This document shows positions 32,792 to 40,719 of a stretch of DNA of 43,511 nucleotides, piece after piece. This stretch comes from VRUE01 sp035260485 (GTDB lineage Bacteria > Actinomycetota > Thermoleophilia > Solirubrobacterales > 70-9), in NCBI GenBank assembly GCA_035260485.1, contig DATFVC010000060.1, positions 1 to 43,511 on the forward strand, read 5' to 3'. Within the stretch, counting starts at the first letter, position 1. Every line of letters starts with the position of its first letter. The notes under the pieces are model-generated. The model was given only the letters and a program-made list of their open reading frames with translations, made no database searches and had not been told where the DNA came from. The position numbers and the translations under genes were made by a program.

Positions 32792-33702
32792 GCGCCCCGC
32801 CCAGCGGAGTCGAGCGCGACTTTCCCCTCGCGCGACTGACCACGGTCCGCACCGGCGGCGATGCCGACTGGTTTGCCCGTCCCCGCGATGCGGAGCAATT
32901 GGGCGAGCTCCTGACCTGGGCTGGAGCGGAGGGCCTGCCGATCGGCGTGATCGGCTCGGGTTCGAACCTGCTGGTCGCCGACGACGGCTTCCGCGGCCTT
33001 GCGCTGAAGCTCGACGGCGAGCTCGCGACTGTCGCCAAGGATGGCGAGCGACTGCTTTGCGGAGGCGGCGCTAGGCTTCCCTCGGCAGCGGCCAAAGCCG
33101 CGGGCTGGGGTCTCTCTGGCCTCGAGTTCGGCGTCAACATCCCCGGCACCGTCGGCGGCGCGGTGAAGATGAACGCCAACGCCTATGGCGGCCAGCTCGC
33201 CAAGGTGCTCGAGTGGGTTGACGTCTGCGCGCCGACGGGGCGGGAGCGCCGCGACGCAGAGCAGCTCGGCTTCGAATATCGCAGCTCGAACCTGGGCTCC
33301 GACGAGGTCGTCGCGCTCGCTTCGTTTCGGCTCGAGGCTGCGGATGCCAGCGCGATCAAGGCGACGATGGCCGGCATGCGGGAACGGCGCCACGAGGCAC
33401 AGCCGTCGGGAATCAAGACCTTCGGCTCGACCTTCAAGAACCCGGAGGACGAACGCGCCGAGGGCCGCACGGCGGGGCAGTTGCTGGAGACGGCCGGCTG
33501 TCGAGGCCTGGAGGTCGGCGGCGCCCGCTTCTCCGCCAAGCACGCCAATTTCGTCGAGAACACCGGGGCGGCGACGACTGAAGACGTGCTCGAGCTGATG
33601 GCCGCGGGTCGCCGCCTCGTCCACGAGCGCTTCGGTGTGGTGCTGGAGCCGGAGGTGCAGCTGCTCGGCGATGTCCACTGGCCAGAGGCCTGGCAGCTGT
33701 GA
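32788..33702 (+). CDS. murB: UDP-N-acetylenolpyruvoylglucosamine reductase
   Basis: 304 residues, compatible with the shorter type II MurB. FAD enzyme that reduces enolpyruvyl-UDP-GlcNAc to UDP-MurNAc using NADPH. FAD-binding pattern: TTVRTGGDADWFARP, IGVIGSGSNLLVADDGFRGLAL, and GLEFGVNIPGTVGGAVKMNANAYGG. The C-terminal substrate domain has GSTFKNPEDE, with the catalytic Ser in that loop, and GARFSAKHANFVENTGAATTEDVLELM, the SxxHANFI-like MurB element. Start and stop overlap murC and ftsQ by four bases each. Confidence 0.96.
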   Translation: MSAPPSGVERDFPLARLTTVRTGGDADWFARPRDAEQLGELLTWAGAEGLPIGVIGSGSNLLVADDGFRGLALKLDGELATVAKDGERLLCGGGARLPSAAAKAAGWGLSGLEFGVNIPGTVGGAVKMNANAYGGQLAKVLEWVDVCAPTGRERRDAEQLGFEYRSSNLGSDEVVALASFRLEAADASAIKATMAGMRERRHEAQPSGIKTFGSTFKNPEDERAEGRTAGQLLETAGCRGLEVGGARFSAKHANFVENTGAATTEDVLELMAAGRRLVHERFGVVLEPEVQLLGDVHWPEAWQL

Positions 33703-34226
33703 GGCGCCGCCTGCTCGCGCTCGGGCTGCTCATTGTTGCGGTGGCAGCCGCCTACTGGCTCCTGATCCGCGATACGACCGTCGAAGCCGGCCTGCAACTG
33801 CCGCAGGCCACGGCGACGATCGGGACGGGTTCCAATGCGATCGCCGTCGGCCCCGAAGGTCAGATCCTCGCCTGGCTACCGCTGTCCGAAGACCTGCAGC
33901 TACCCAGCCTGTCGCTCTCGGCGCCGCCCAAGGACGGCCGGCTCGCCGGTCCAGTTCTGCAGCAGGCCCGGGTCCTCGGCGCCGCCCCGGCGACCTTGCG
34001 CCCGTATATACAGAACAGCTACTACGGCGAAAGCGGGGTCGACGTGACGCTGCGCTCGGGGATCGAACTGCGGTTCGGCGATGCCTCGCAGGCCCGCGCA
34101 AAGTGGAAGGCGGCGGCTGTGGTGCTGGCCGACCCTTCGATCACGGCGCTCGATTATGTAGACCTGCACGCTCCTGGCCGGCCCGCCGTGGGTGGCTCTG
34201 GGCATACGCTTCCGCCCGCTGAATGA
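33699..34226 (+). CDS. ftsQ: FtsQ/DivIB-like division protein, apparently without POTRA domain
   Basis: 175 residues from a GTG overlapping murB; typical FtsQ is 230-300. A short cytoplasmic MRRR and one membrane helix (4-23) are followed by only about 20 residues before a segment like the FtsQ beta domain: GPEGQILAWLPLSEDLQLPSLSL, LAGPVLQQARVLG, GVDVTLRSGIELRFGDASQARAKWKAAAVVL, and YVDLHAPGRPAVGG. The POTRA domain that normally lies between helix and beta domain is not recognisable. FtsQ bridges early and late divisome proteins. The assignment comes from position between murB and ftsZ and the C-terminal pattern; a diverged analogue is the alternative. Confidence 0.75.
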   Translation: MRRRLLALGLLIVAVAAAYWLLIRDTTVEAGLQLPQATATIGTGSNAIAVGPEGQILAWLPLSEDLQLPSLSLSAPPKDGRLAGPVLQQARVLGAAPATLRPYIQNSYYGESGVDVTLRSGIELRFGDASQARAKWKAAAVVLADPSITALDYVDLHAPGRPAVGGSGHTLPPAE

Positions 34227-34244
34227 ACCCTCGACCGTAGGGTT

Positions 34245-34276
34245 AGACTGGACAAAGTCTCAAGTAAGCATTGAGA
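34245..34276. promoter_or_regulatory. Adjacent inverted repeats upstream of the ftsZ promoter
   Basis: AGACT - 6 - AGTCT (34245-34260) is followed by an overlapping TCTCAA - 7 - TTGAGA (34258-34276), both perfect. They lie 31-62 bases upstream of the -35 in the least GC-rich non-coding stretch of the window. Candidate activator or repressor sites, or alternative RNA hairpins of the ftsQ transcript. Function not known. Confidence 0.4.
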
Positions 34277-34306
34277 GTTGGCGCTTGCAGGATGTCTCCC
34301 GGGCGT

Positions 34307-34335
34307 TTGACAGAACCCCAAAAATGCCCTACGTT
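34307..34335 (+). promoter_or_regulatory. ftsZ promoter (TTGACA - 17 - TACGTT)
   Basis: Consensus -35 TTGACA (34307-34312) and TACGTT (34330-34335) with ideal 17-base spacing, the best sigma-70-type promoter in the window. The start would be near 34342, giving an ftsZ leader of about 119 bases. Confidence 0.75.
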
Positions 34336-34350
34336 GAGCGCAATTTCCGT

Positions 34351-34390
34351 GCTTCAGGAGTAAGCTTGAACCCTTAAGCCTTGCTGAAGC
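34351..34390 (+). other. Stem-loop in the ftsZ leader RNA
   Basis: GCTTCAG (34351-34357) pairs with CTGAAGC (34384-34390). Inside, AAGCTT-like and AAGCC/TTAAG stretches allow a second short helix across an internal loop. It begins about nine bases after the predicted transcript start and ends 70 bases before the ftsZ ATG. No known riboswitch class was recognised. Confidence 0.45.
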
Positions 34391-34460
34391 GTCGGACGGA
34401 ACAAAGGCTCAACTCAAACGCCAGCCCCAGCGTGGGCGGGCGAGCTGGAGAAATCGGGAG

Positions 34461-35540
34461 ATGGAATCCACTTACCTCGCGGTGATCAAGGTCGTTGGAG
34501 CAGGCGGCGGAGGAACCAATGCCGTCAGCCGCATGGTCGACGCTGGAATTCGCGGCGTCGAGTTCGTCGCCGTCAACACCGACGCACAGGCGCTGCAGGC
34601 ATGCGACGCCGACATCAAGCTCTCGATCGGCCAGGAGCTGACTCGCGGCCTCGGCGCCGGCGGCAACCCCGAGGTCGGGGCGGGCGCCGCAGCGGAGAGC
34701 CGCGATGAGATCAAGGAGGCGCTGAAGGGCGCCGACATGGTCTTCGTCACCGCAGGCGAGGGCGGCGGCACCGGCACCGGCTCGGCGCCGGTGATTGCCG
34801 AGATCGCCAAGGAAGAGATCGGCGCCCTGACCGTCGGCGCCGTCACCAAGCCTTTCGAGTTCGAGGGCAAACGGCGGATGCAGCAGGCGCTCGAGGGGAT
34901 CGAGAAGCTGCGCAACAACGTCGACACCCTGATCATCGTCCCCAACGAGAAGCTCTTGCAGGCGGTCGAGCGCCGCACCAGCGTGCTCGAGGCCTTCCGT
35001 CAGGCAGACGACATCCTGCGCCAGGGCGTGCAGGGGATCACCGACCTGATCACGATCCCGGGCCTGATCAACCTCGACTTCGCCGATGTGCGCACGATCA
35101 TGCGCGACGCCGGATCGGCGCTGATGGGCGTCGGCGCCGCCTCGGGTGAGACGCGCGCTGTCGACGCCGCCAAGGCGGCGGTCACCTCGCCCTTGATCGA
35201 GGAGTCGATCAAGGGCGCGACCGGGATGCTGCTCAACATCACCGGCCCCGAGGACCTCGGCCTGTTCGAGGTCAACGAGGCGGCGCAGCTGGTCCAGGCC
35301 GAAGCCGACGACAACGCCAACATCATCTTCGGCTCGGTGGTCGACCAGTCGATGCGCGACGAGGTTCGCGTCACCGTGATCGCCACGGGTTTTGAGGGCT
35401 TCGAGCTATTAGCCCGTTCACCGCAGCGTGTGCGTCGTCGCTACGAGAGCCGCCCCCGAATCTCAGCCGAGGACACGGACATTCGCAAACTGCGGGTCAG
35501 CGACGACGACATCGACGTTCCCGGCTTTCTCAAGGAATAG
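34461..35540 (+). CDS. ftsZ: Cell division protein FtsZ
   Basis: 359 residues. Tubulin-like GTPase that forms the division ring. GTP-binding pieces: VIKVVGAGGGGTNAVSRM, VAVNTDAQAL, the signature GGGTGTGSAP at 101-110, NEKLL, and the T7 loop region LINLDFADVRTIMRDAGSALMG with the catalytic acidic residue. The C-terminal linker is short, and the end, DDDIDVPGFLKE, fits the conserved DIDVPxFL peptide that binds SepF in actinobacteria. It has its own consensus promoter and a structured leader. GGGAG is three bases before the ATG; the close spacing is unusual. No ftsA is nearby. Confidence 0.98.
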   Translation: MESTYLAVIKVVGAGGGGTNAVSRMVDAGIRGVEFVAVNTDAQALQACDADIKLSIGQELTRGLGAGGNPEVGAGAAAESRDEIKEALKGADMVFVTAGEGGGTGTGSAPVIAEIAKEEIGALTVGAVTKPFEFEGKRRMQQALEGIEKLRNNVDTLIIVPNEKLLQAVERRTSVLEAFRQADDILRQGVQGITDLITIPGLINLDFADVRTIMRDAGSALMGVGAASGETRAVDAAKAAVTSPLIEESIKGATGMLLNITGPEDLGLFEVNEAAQLVQAEADDNANIIFGSVVDQSMRDEVRVTVIATGFEGFELLARSPQRVRRRYESRPRISAEDTDIRKLRVSDDDIDVPGFLKE

Positions 35541-35560
35541 CCCTGAGGCCTACGGCGGAG

Positions 35561-35626
35561 GGAGCATCAGTAGCTCCTTCTCCCGCCGCTTCGCGGGAGT
35601 TCGTGAGAAGGAGCTACTGATGCTCC
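35561..35626. repeat. Perfect 22-bp inverted repeat between ftsZ and gcvT
   Basis: Arms 35561-35582 and 35605-35626 are exact reverse complements with a 22-base loop. The loop side offers a competing hairpin CTCCCGC - 6 - GCGGGAG (35580-35599). The right arm contains AAGGAG (35608-35613) and, six bases on, the in-frame ATG 35620 of a longer gcvT, both paired with the left arm. No T-run follows, so if it terminates ftsZ it does so without one. It does not match the glycine riboswitch consensus. Confidence 0.85.
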
Positions 35627-35650
35627 TCGTCTCCGACGCGGGCCAGGCAA

Positions 35651-35656
35651 TAGCCT
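35651..35656 (+). promoter_or_regulatory. Candidate -10 box for gcvT
   Basis: TAGCCT ends eight bases before GTG 35665. The same hexamer stands before gcvPA, seven bases from its GTG. No clear -35. Confidence 0.45.
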
Positions 35657-35664
35657 TGCGCGCC

Positions 35665-36738
35665 GTGAACCTCCAGCGGACGCCTCTGTACGAGAAGCAC
35701 GTTGAGCTGGGGGCGAAGCTGGTGGACTTTGCTGGCTGGGAGATGCCTGTGCTGTACGAGGGGGTGCGGGAGGAGCACATGGCGGTGCGGACGCATGCTG
35801 GGATGTTCGACGTCTCCCATATGGGCGAGGTCGAGGTCGAGGGGCCTGGGGCGCTCGCCTTTCTGCAGCGGGTGCTTTCCAATGACGTGGCGGCGATCGG
35901 GCTCGGTGGCGCCCAGTACTCCTGTCTCTGCAACGAGGACGGCGGCGTCCTCGACGACCTCTTCGCCTACCGGCTCGGTGGCGATCGCTACCTGCTCGTC
36001 ACCAACTCCGCCAATCACGGGGCCGACCTCGCCTGGTTCGGGCGCTGGAGCCGCCGCTTCGACGTCAGCGTCCGCGACGTCGCCGACCGCTACGCGATGT
36101 TGGCCGTCCAGGGCCCTCATGCCCGCTCGATCGTCTCCGGCACGCTGGACATCGAGTTGCCGCCGCGAATGCGGGTGGCGGTGGCCCGGATCGGCAACCG
36201 CCCGGCGCTCGTCTGCGGCACGGGCTACACCGGCGAGGATGGGATCGAGCTGCTGATCGACCCCGAGATCGCGCCGGCGATCTGGGCCGAGCTGTTCGAC
36301 TCCGGCGTTGTCCCTTGCGGCCTCGGCGCCCGCGACACGCTGCGGCTCGAGGCCTGCTTCCACCTGCACGGCAACGACCTCAGCCCCGATCGCAACCCAA
36401 TCGAGGCCGGGCTCGGCTGGTGCTGCAAGGAGCAGACCGACTTCGTCGGCGCGGAGGCTGTCGCACGGGCGCGTGCGGAGGGCACTGCTGAGCGGCTGGC
36501 TCCCTTCAGGATCGAGGGCGCCGGTATTCCCCGTCAGGGGAATGCCGTGCTTGCGGGCAGGGACCCCGTCGGGGTTGTCACCAGCGGCACCTTCTCGCCT
36601 TCGCTGGAAGTCGGGATCGGGATGGCCTATCTGCGCACCGACTTGGCCGAGCCCGGGACCGAGGTCGAGATCGACGTGCGGGGCAAACTTCGCGCCGCCC
36701 GGATAGCGTCCAAGCCCTTGTATCGAAAGGAGAGATGA
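35665..36738 (+). CDS. gcvT: Glycine cleavage system T protein (aminomethyltransferase)
   Basis: 357 residues from GTG 35665, where the protein (NLQRTPLYEKHVELGAKLVDFAGWEMPVLY) aligns with the usual GcvT start. ATG 35620 would add 15 residues and has a good ribosome site hidden in a hairpin. Transfers the methylene group from the lipoyl arm of GcvH to tetrahydrofolate. Features: FDVSHMGEVEVEG, the folate-site Asp region LSNDVA, YSCLCNEDGGVLDD, GTGYTGEDGIELL, LEACFHLHGNDLSPDRNPIEAGLGW, and the C-terminal barrel GVVTSGTFSPSLEVGIGMAYL. The stop overlaps gcvH. Confidence 0.96.
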   Translation: MNLQRTPLYEKHVELGAKLVDFAGWEMPVLYEGVREEHMAVRTHAGMFDVSHMGEVEVEGPGALAFLQRVLSNDVAAIGLGGAQYSCLCNEDGGVLDDLFAYRLGGDRYLLVTNSANHGADLAWFGRWSRRFDVSVRDVADRYAMLAVQGPHARSIVSGTLDIELPPRMRVAVARIGNRPALVCGTGYTGEDGIELLIDPEIAPAIWAELFDSGVVPCGLGARDTLRLEACFHLHGNDLSPDRNPIEAGLGWCCKEQTDFVGAEAVARARAEGTAERLAPFRIEGAGIPRQGNAVLAGRDPVGVVTSGTFSPSLEVGIGMAYLRTDLAEPGTEVEIDVRGKLRAARIASKPLYRKER

Positions 36739-37136
36739 CCTTGGTCGACGCGAACTACCCGGAGGAATTGCTCTACCACGACCAGCACGACTGGGCCCGG
36801 CTGGATGGGGATGAGCACGCCGTCCTCGGGATCACCTGGTACGCGCAGGACAGCCTCGGCGAGGTCGTCTTCTATGACCCACCCGAGGTCGGCGCGATGA
36901 TCGACAAAGACTCCTCTTACGCGGAGGTCGAGTCGGTGAAGGCGGTCTCCGACGTGATTGCGCCGCTCTCGGGAGAGATCGTCGAGGTCAACGACGCGCT
37001 GGCGGACGCGCCCGAGAAGATCAACGAGGACCCCTACGGCGAGGGCTGGCTGGTCAAGGTGAAGCTGACCGCCCCGTCGGAGGCCGAGGGCCTGCTCGGC
37101 GCTGCCGAATACCGCAAGCTGCTGGAAAACGGCTGA
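36735..37136 (+). CDS. gcvH: Glycine cleavage system H protein
   Basis: 133 residues. Lipoyl carrier that shuttles aminomethyl between the P, T and L proteins. The lipoylated lysine is K69 in AEVESVKAVSDVIAPLSGEIVEVN. Other family marks: YHDQHDWARLDGDEHAVLGITWYAQDSLGEVVF at the N-terminus and INEDPYGEGWLVKVKL near the C-terminus. The T7-like substitution LDGDEH for the usual GD is minor. The ATG overlaps the gcvT stop and is preceded by AAGGAGAG, so translation may be both coupled and independent. Confidence 0.97.
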   Translation: MTLVDANYPEELLYHDQHDWARLDGDEHAVLGITWYAQDSLGEVVFYDPPEVGAMIDKDSSYAEVESVKAVSDVIAPLSGEIVEVNDALADAPEKINEDPYGEGWLVKVKLTAPSEAEGLLGAAEYRKLLENG

Positions 37137-37159
37137 GGTGCTTGCGCCCCCCGCTTCCG

Positions 37160-37165
37160 TAGCCT
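37160..37165 (+). promoter_or_regulatory. Candidate -10 box for gcvPA
   Basis: TAGCCT ends seven bases before GTG 37173, as at gcvT. It would give gcvPA-gcvPB their own leaderless transcript in addition to read-through from gcvTH. No clear -35. Confidence 0.45.
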
Positions 37166-37172
37166 TGGTGAG

Positions 37173-38576
37173 GTGAGCCGCTACACCTCAGCGACGCCCG
37201 CCGACCGGGCCGAGATGCTTGCCGCGATCGGCGCCGAGTCGACCGCAGAGCTCTTCGCACAGATCCCCGAGTCGGTGCGCCTCAACCGCCCGCTCTCGCT
37301 GCCGGGCGGAATGAGCGAGGCCGAGGTCTATGAGCGCCTGGCGGCGCTGGCCGCGCGCAACGCCGATGCCGAGGAACAGGTCTGCTTCCTCGGCGCGGGG
37401 ATGTACGACCACTACGTGCCGGCGATCGTCGACGCGATCACCCAGCGCAGCGAGTTCCTCACCCCCTACACGCCCTACCAGCCGGAGATCTCGCAGGGCG
37501 GCCTGCAGGCGATGTTCGAGTTCCAGACGGCGATGTCGGAGCTGACTGCGCTGCCGATCTCCAACGCGGGCCTCTACGAGGGCCCGTCCTCGGTCGCTTC
37601 GGCGGGCTACCTGGCGATCGACGCGACCAAGGGGCGCCGCCGCTTCGTCGTCTCGCGCGGCGTCCACCCCCACAGCCGCGAGACGCTGTCCACCTACGCC
37701 GAGGGCTTCGGCGCCGAGATCGAGGAAGTCGGGCTCGATGGCGGGCTCACCGACGCCGCCGCCCTGGCCGAGGCGATCGATGACGAGACCGCTGCTGTCT
37801 TCCTCCAAAGCCCCAACTTCCTCGGCGCGGTTGAGGACGTCGAGGCATTGGGGGTGACGGCGAAGGAGCACGGCGCGCTGCTGGTCGTCGCGGTCGACCC
37901 GATGACGCTCGGCGTGCTCAAGCCGCCCGGCGAGCAGGGCGCCGACATTGCCCTCGGCGAGGGTCAGCCGCTGGGCAACCGGCTCGACTTCGGTGGTCCC
38001 TCATTCGGCTTCTTCTGCGGCAGCGAGGAGCTGATTCGGCGCATGCCGGGCCGGATTGCCGGCGAAACCGACGACGTCGACGGTCGTCGCGGCTTCGTCC
38101 TCGCCCTGCAGACTCGCGAGCAGCACATCCGTCGCGAGAAGGCCACTCACAACATCTGCACCGCGCAGGCGCTCAACGCCCTGGCCGCCACGATCCACCT
38201 CGCCTGGCTCGGTCGCGAGGGCTTCCGCGAGCTGGGCGAGCTGCTGGTCCGGCGCACCGCGTACGCACGCCAGCGGCTGGTGGCGGTGCCTGGGGTGGAG
38301 CTGCTCCACGAGGCGCCTGTCGCGCGCGAGCTCGCGCTTCGCCTCGACGCACCGGTCGACCGGGTGTTGGAGCGCTGCGCCGAGCGCGGCATCGCTGCCG
38401 GCTACCCGCTCGGCCGCGAGTATCCCGAGCACGAGGACGGCCTGCTTGTCGCGATCACCGAGCGGCGCACGCGCGAGCAGATCGACGGCCTCGCCGACGC
38501 GCTCGGCGCCGCGATACAGGCTGAGCATGGCGAGTTAGTCGTAAATAGTGCGACCAACGCGCCAGGGGGGGCATGA
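37173..38576 (+). CDS. gcvPA: Glycine dehydrogenase (decarboxylating) subunit 1
   Basis: 467 residues, the N-terminal half of a split P protein. It pairs with GcvPB to decarboxylate glycine on PLP. RYTSATPADRAEMLAAIG is the standard start. Further: FLGAGMYDHYVPAIVDAI, FLTPYTPYQPEISQGGLQAMFEFQTAMSELTALPISNAGLYEGPSSVASA, DIALGEGQPLGNRLDFGGPSFGFF, and GRIAGETDDVDGRRGFVLALQTREQHIRREKATHNICTAQALNAL, all characteristic of subunit 1. The catalytic lysine is on GcvPB, as expected for the split form. The stop overlaps the gcvPB ATG. Confidence 0.97.
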   Translation: MSRYTSATPADRAEMLAAIGAESTAELFAQIPESVRLNRPLSLPGGMSEAEVYERLAALAARNADAEEQVCFLGAGMYDHYVPAIVDAITQRSEFLTPYTPYQPEISQGGLQAMFEFQTAMSELTALPISNAGLYEGPSSVASAGYLAIDATKGRRRFVVSRGVHPHSRETLSTYAEGFGAEIEEVGLDGGLTDAAALAEAIDDETAAVFLQSPNFLGAVEDVEALGVTAKEHGALLVVAVDPMTLGVLKPPGEQGADIALGEGQPLGNRLDFGGPSFGFFCGSEELIRRMPGRIAGETDDVDGRRGFVLALQTREQHIRREKATHNICTAQALNALAATIHLAWLGREGFRELGELLVRRTAYARQRLVAVPGVELLHEAPVARELALRLDAPVDRVLERCAERGIAAGYPLGREYPEHEDGLLVAITERRTREQIDGLADALGAAIQAEHGELVVNSATNAPGGA

Positions 38577-40090
38577 TGGCGATGACGGAGACGCCGATGC
38601 AGCGCGAACGCGCGCAGACGATCTTCGAGAAGTCGAAGTCCGGGCGCCGCGCCGCTGTTCTGCCCCCGGCCGAAGTGCCCGAGCCGCCGCTGGAGGAGCT
38701 GATCCCGGCAAACCTCTTGCGCGCCGAGCCGCCGCGCCTGCCGGAGATCGCCGAGCCGGAGATCGTCCGCCACTACAACCGCCTCTCGCGCCGCAACTTC
38801 GACCTCGATACCGGCTTCTACCCGCTCGGCTCCTGCACGATGAAGCACAACCCGCGGCTCAACGAGCGGGTCGCGGCGCTGCCCGGCCACGCCCGGCTGC
38901 ACCCGGCCGAGGATCCGAAGCGTGCCCAGGGCGCGCTGGAGCTGATGTGGCTGCTGCAGGAGTCGCTGGCCGAGATCTGCGGCCTGCCACACGTCAGCCT
39001 GCAGCCCTCGGCCGGGTCGCACGGCGAGCTTGCCGGCCTCCTCCTCACCCGCGCCTTCCACGCCGACCGCGGCGAAGCGCGGACCAAGGTGCTGGCCCCC
39101 GACACCTCGCACGGCACCAACCCCGCCTCGGTGACGATGGCCGGCTACGAGATCGTCAAGGTGGCGACCGACGAGCGCGGTGGAGTGGAGATGGACGACC
39201 TGCGGGCCAAGGTCGACGGCGACGTCGCCTGCCTGATGCTGACCAACCCCAATACGCTCGGCCTCTTCGACGAGAACATCGCCGAGATCGCCACCCTGAT
39301 CCACGAGACAGGTGGCACCCTCTACTACGACGGCGCCAACCTCAACGCCGTGATGGGCAAATCGCGCCCCGGTGACATGGGCTTCGACATCGTCCACGTC
39401 AACCTGCACAAGTCGTTCAGCCAGCCCCACGGCGGCGGCGGCCCCGGCGCCGGTCCGATCGCCGTGTCGGAGCGAATTGAGCCCTTCCTGCCGAGACCGC
39501 AGGTGGTGCGGCGCGAGACAGGCAACGGCAACGGCCCCACATACGACCTTGACCAAGACCGACCGAAGTCGATCGGCAGGATGCGCGGCTTTCAGGGCAA
39601 CTTCGGCGTCTTCGTTCGCTCCTACGCCTACATCCTCAGCCTCGGCGCCGACGGTCTCGCCGAGGCCTCCGAGACCGCGGTGCTGAACGCCAACTACCTC
39701 AAGGCGCGCCTTGCCGAGGGCCGCGCGGGCAAGCATCTGCCGGTTGCCTTCGGGCGCCACTGCATGCACGAGTTCGTCCTCTCCGGCAAGCCGATGAAGA
39801 TGGAGCTGGGGATCGCGACCCTCGACCTCGCCAAGCGCCTGCTCGACTTCGGCTTCCACCCCCCGACCGTCTACTTTCCTCTCCTGGTCGAGGAGGCGCT
39901 GATGATCGAGCCGACCGAGACCGAGACCAAGGAGAGCCTCGACGCCTTCGCCGACGCGATCGAGCAGATCCTCGCCGAGGCCGAGCAGGACCCGGAGAAG
40001 GCCAAGCAGGCCCCCTACACGACCCCGGTCCGCCGCCTCGACGAGGTCAAGGCGACCCGCAGGCCGGTCGTCCGGCAGGCCCTCAGCTGA
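38573..40090 (+). CDS. gcvPB: Glycine dehydrogenase (decarboxylating) subunit 2
   Basis: 505 residues. PLP-bearing half of the P protein. The Schiff-base lysine is K280 in HVNLHKSFSQPHGGGGPG. Other marks: GFYPLGSCTMKHNPRLNE, QPSAGSHGELAGLLLTRAFH, APDTSHGTNPASVTMAGYE, LTNPNTLGLFDENI and YYDGANLNAVMG. The first ATG overlaps the gcvPA stop; ATGs two and four codons later are also possible. It ends the gcv cluster: gcvT, gcvH, gcvPA and gcvPB supply P, H and T proteins, while the L protein (lipoamide dehydrogenase) must be encoded elsewhere. Confidence 0.97.
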   Translation: MMAMTETPMQRERAQTIFEKSKSGRRAAVLPPAEVPEPPLEELIPANLLRAEPPRLPEIAEPEIVRHYNRLSRRNFDLDTGFYPLGSCTMKHNPRLNERVAALPGHARLHPAEDPKRAQGALELMWLLQESLAEICGLPHVSLQPSAGSHGELAGLLLTRAFHADRGEARTKVLAPDTSHGTNPASVTMAGYEIVKVATDERGGVEMDDLRAKVDGDVACLMLTNPNTLGLFDENIAEIATLIHETGGTLYYDGANLNAVMGKSRPGDMGFDIVHVNLHKSFSQPHGGGGPGAGPIAVSERIEPFLPRPQVVRRETGNGNGPTYDLDQDRPKSIGRMRGFQGNFGVFVRSYAYILSLGADGLAEASETAVLNANYLKARLAEGRAGKHLPVAFGRHCMHEFVLSGKPMKMELGIATLDLAKRLLDFGFHPPTVYFPLLVEEALMIEPTETETKESLDAFADAIEQILAEAEQDPEKAKQAPYTTPVRRLDEVKATRRPVVRQALS

Positions 40091-40097
40091 GATCTCG

Positions 40098-40706
40098 ATG
40101 CGGCCGGCTGGGATCTTTGCGGCGGCCGCGATCCTCGGTGTGCTGTCGGCCTGCGGGTCCTCGTCGAACGAGCCCACTTCCGGGGGAGGAATGAGCTCGC
40201 ACGGGAATGCAGTGGTCCGTCGCGGCTGCAGCCCAGAGGGCGTTGCCGCGCAGTTCGGCGACCTCCTGAATGCAGTCAGCGAGCGGCGGCAGACCTTGGC
40301 GCTGCAGCACATCGCGAGCGCCCCCGACCTGCTCGGCGTCACCGTGTACCACGGAACACGACCGGGGGAGGGCAGGGTCGACGCGAAGACGCCGCGGGTG
40401 GTGTTCCGGACCTTCGCGGCGACGATTCCCGCGGGAGAGGAGACGGCGCTGCTCGCAATCGGTGTCGGTGAGCCTGGGCCGTTCGCCGGCGCATATGAGG
40501 AAAAGGTGAGATCCGCTCGAACGGCCGGCGTCGAGGTCGTCGCGCGGATCGGCGCCGAGGCATTGTCGGGCAAGATCGGCGTCGACTGTGAGACGGGGCG
40601 GATGTACGTGGGTGCGATGCAGGTTGCTGGCAAGCTTCATCCGCAACGGCTTTGCGGAAAGTACGTTCGGATCGACGCGCAGAAGCCCCTCCTTTGCCGG
40701 CTCTGA
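40098..40706 (+). CDS. Hypothetical lipoprotein
   Basis: 202 residues. A lipoprotein signal peptide with lipobox LSAC (Cys19): MRPAGIFAAAAILGVLSAC. It then has a Ser/Gly-rich linker and a globular part that I do not recognise, with cysteines at CSPEG, GVDCETG, RLCGK and LLCRL that could form two disulfides. FGDLLNAVSERRQTLALQHI followed by a beta-rich section (PRVVFRTFAATIPAGEETALLAIGVGEPG) suggests an alpha/beta lobe. It follows gcvPB by seven bases and may be read from that transcript, although no link to glycine metabolism can be inferred. It converges on ligD with a shared stop-codon hairpin. Confidence 0.75.
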   Translation: MRPAGIFAAAAILGVLSACGSSSNEPTSGGGMSSHGNAVVRRGCSPEGVAAQFGDLLNAVSERRQTLALQHIASAPDLLGVTVYHGTRPGEGRVDAKTPRVVFRTFAATIPAGEETALLAIGVGEPGPFAGAYEEKVRSARTAGVEVVARIGAEALSGKIGVDCETGRMYVGAMQVAGKLHPQRLCGKYVRIDAQKPLLCRL

Positions 40707-40719
40707 AGCGGCTCAGAGC
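40700..40719. terminator. Symmetric hairpin shared by two convergent stop codons
   Basis: GCTCTGA - 6 - TCAGAGC, perfect. The TGA of the lipoprotein gene (40704-40706) and the TGA of the minus-strand ligD (complement of 40713-40715) are paired with each other. Same design as at 6731-6749. No T-run on either side. Confidence 0.55.

Noticed and set aside
35541..35664. Glycine riboswitch upstream of gcvT
   Set aside because: Glycine riboswitches often precede gcvT, but the conserved aptamer core sequences are absent; the region is dominated by one long perfect hairpin.
38402..40633. 743-codon open frame on the minus strand opposite gcvPB
   Set aside because: The plus-strand GcvPB is complete with its PLP lysine; the antisense frame has no recognisable domains and is a product of high GC content.
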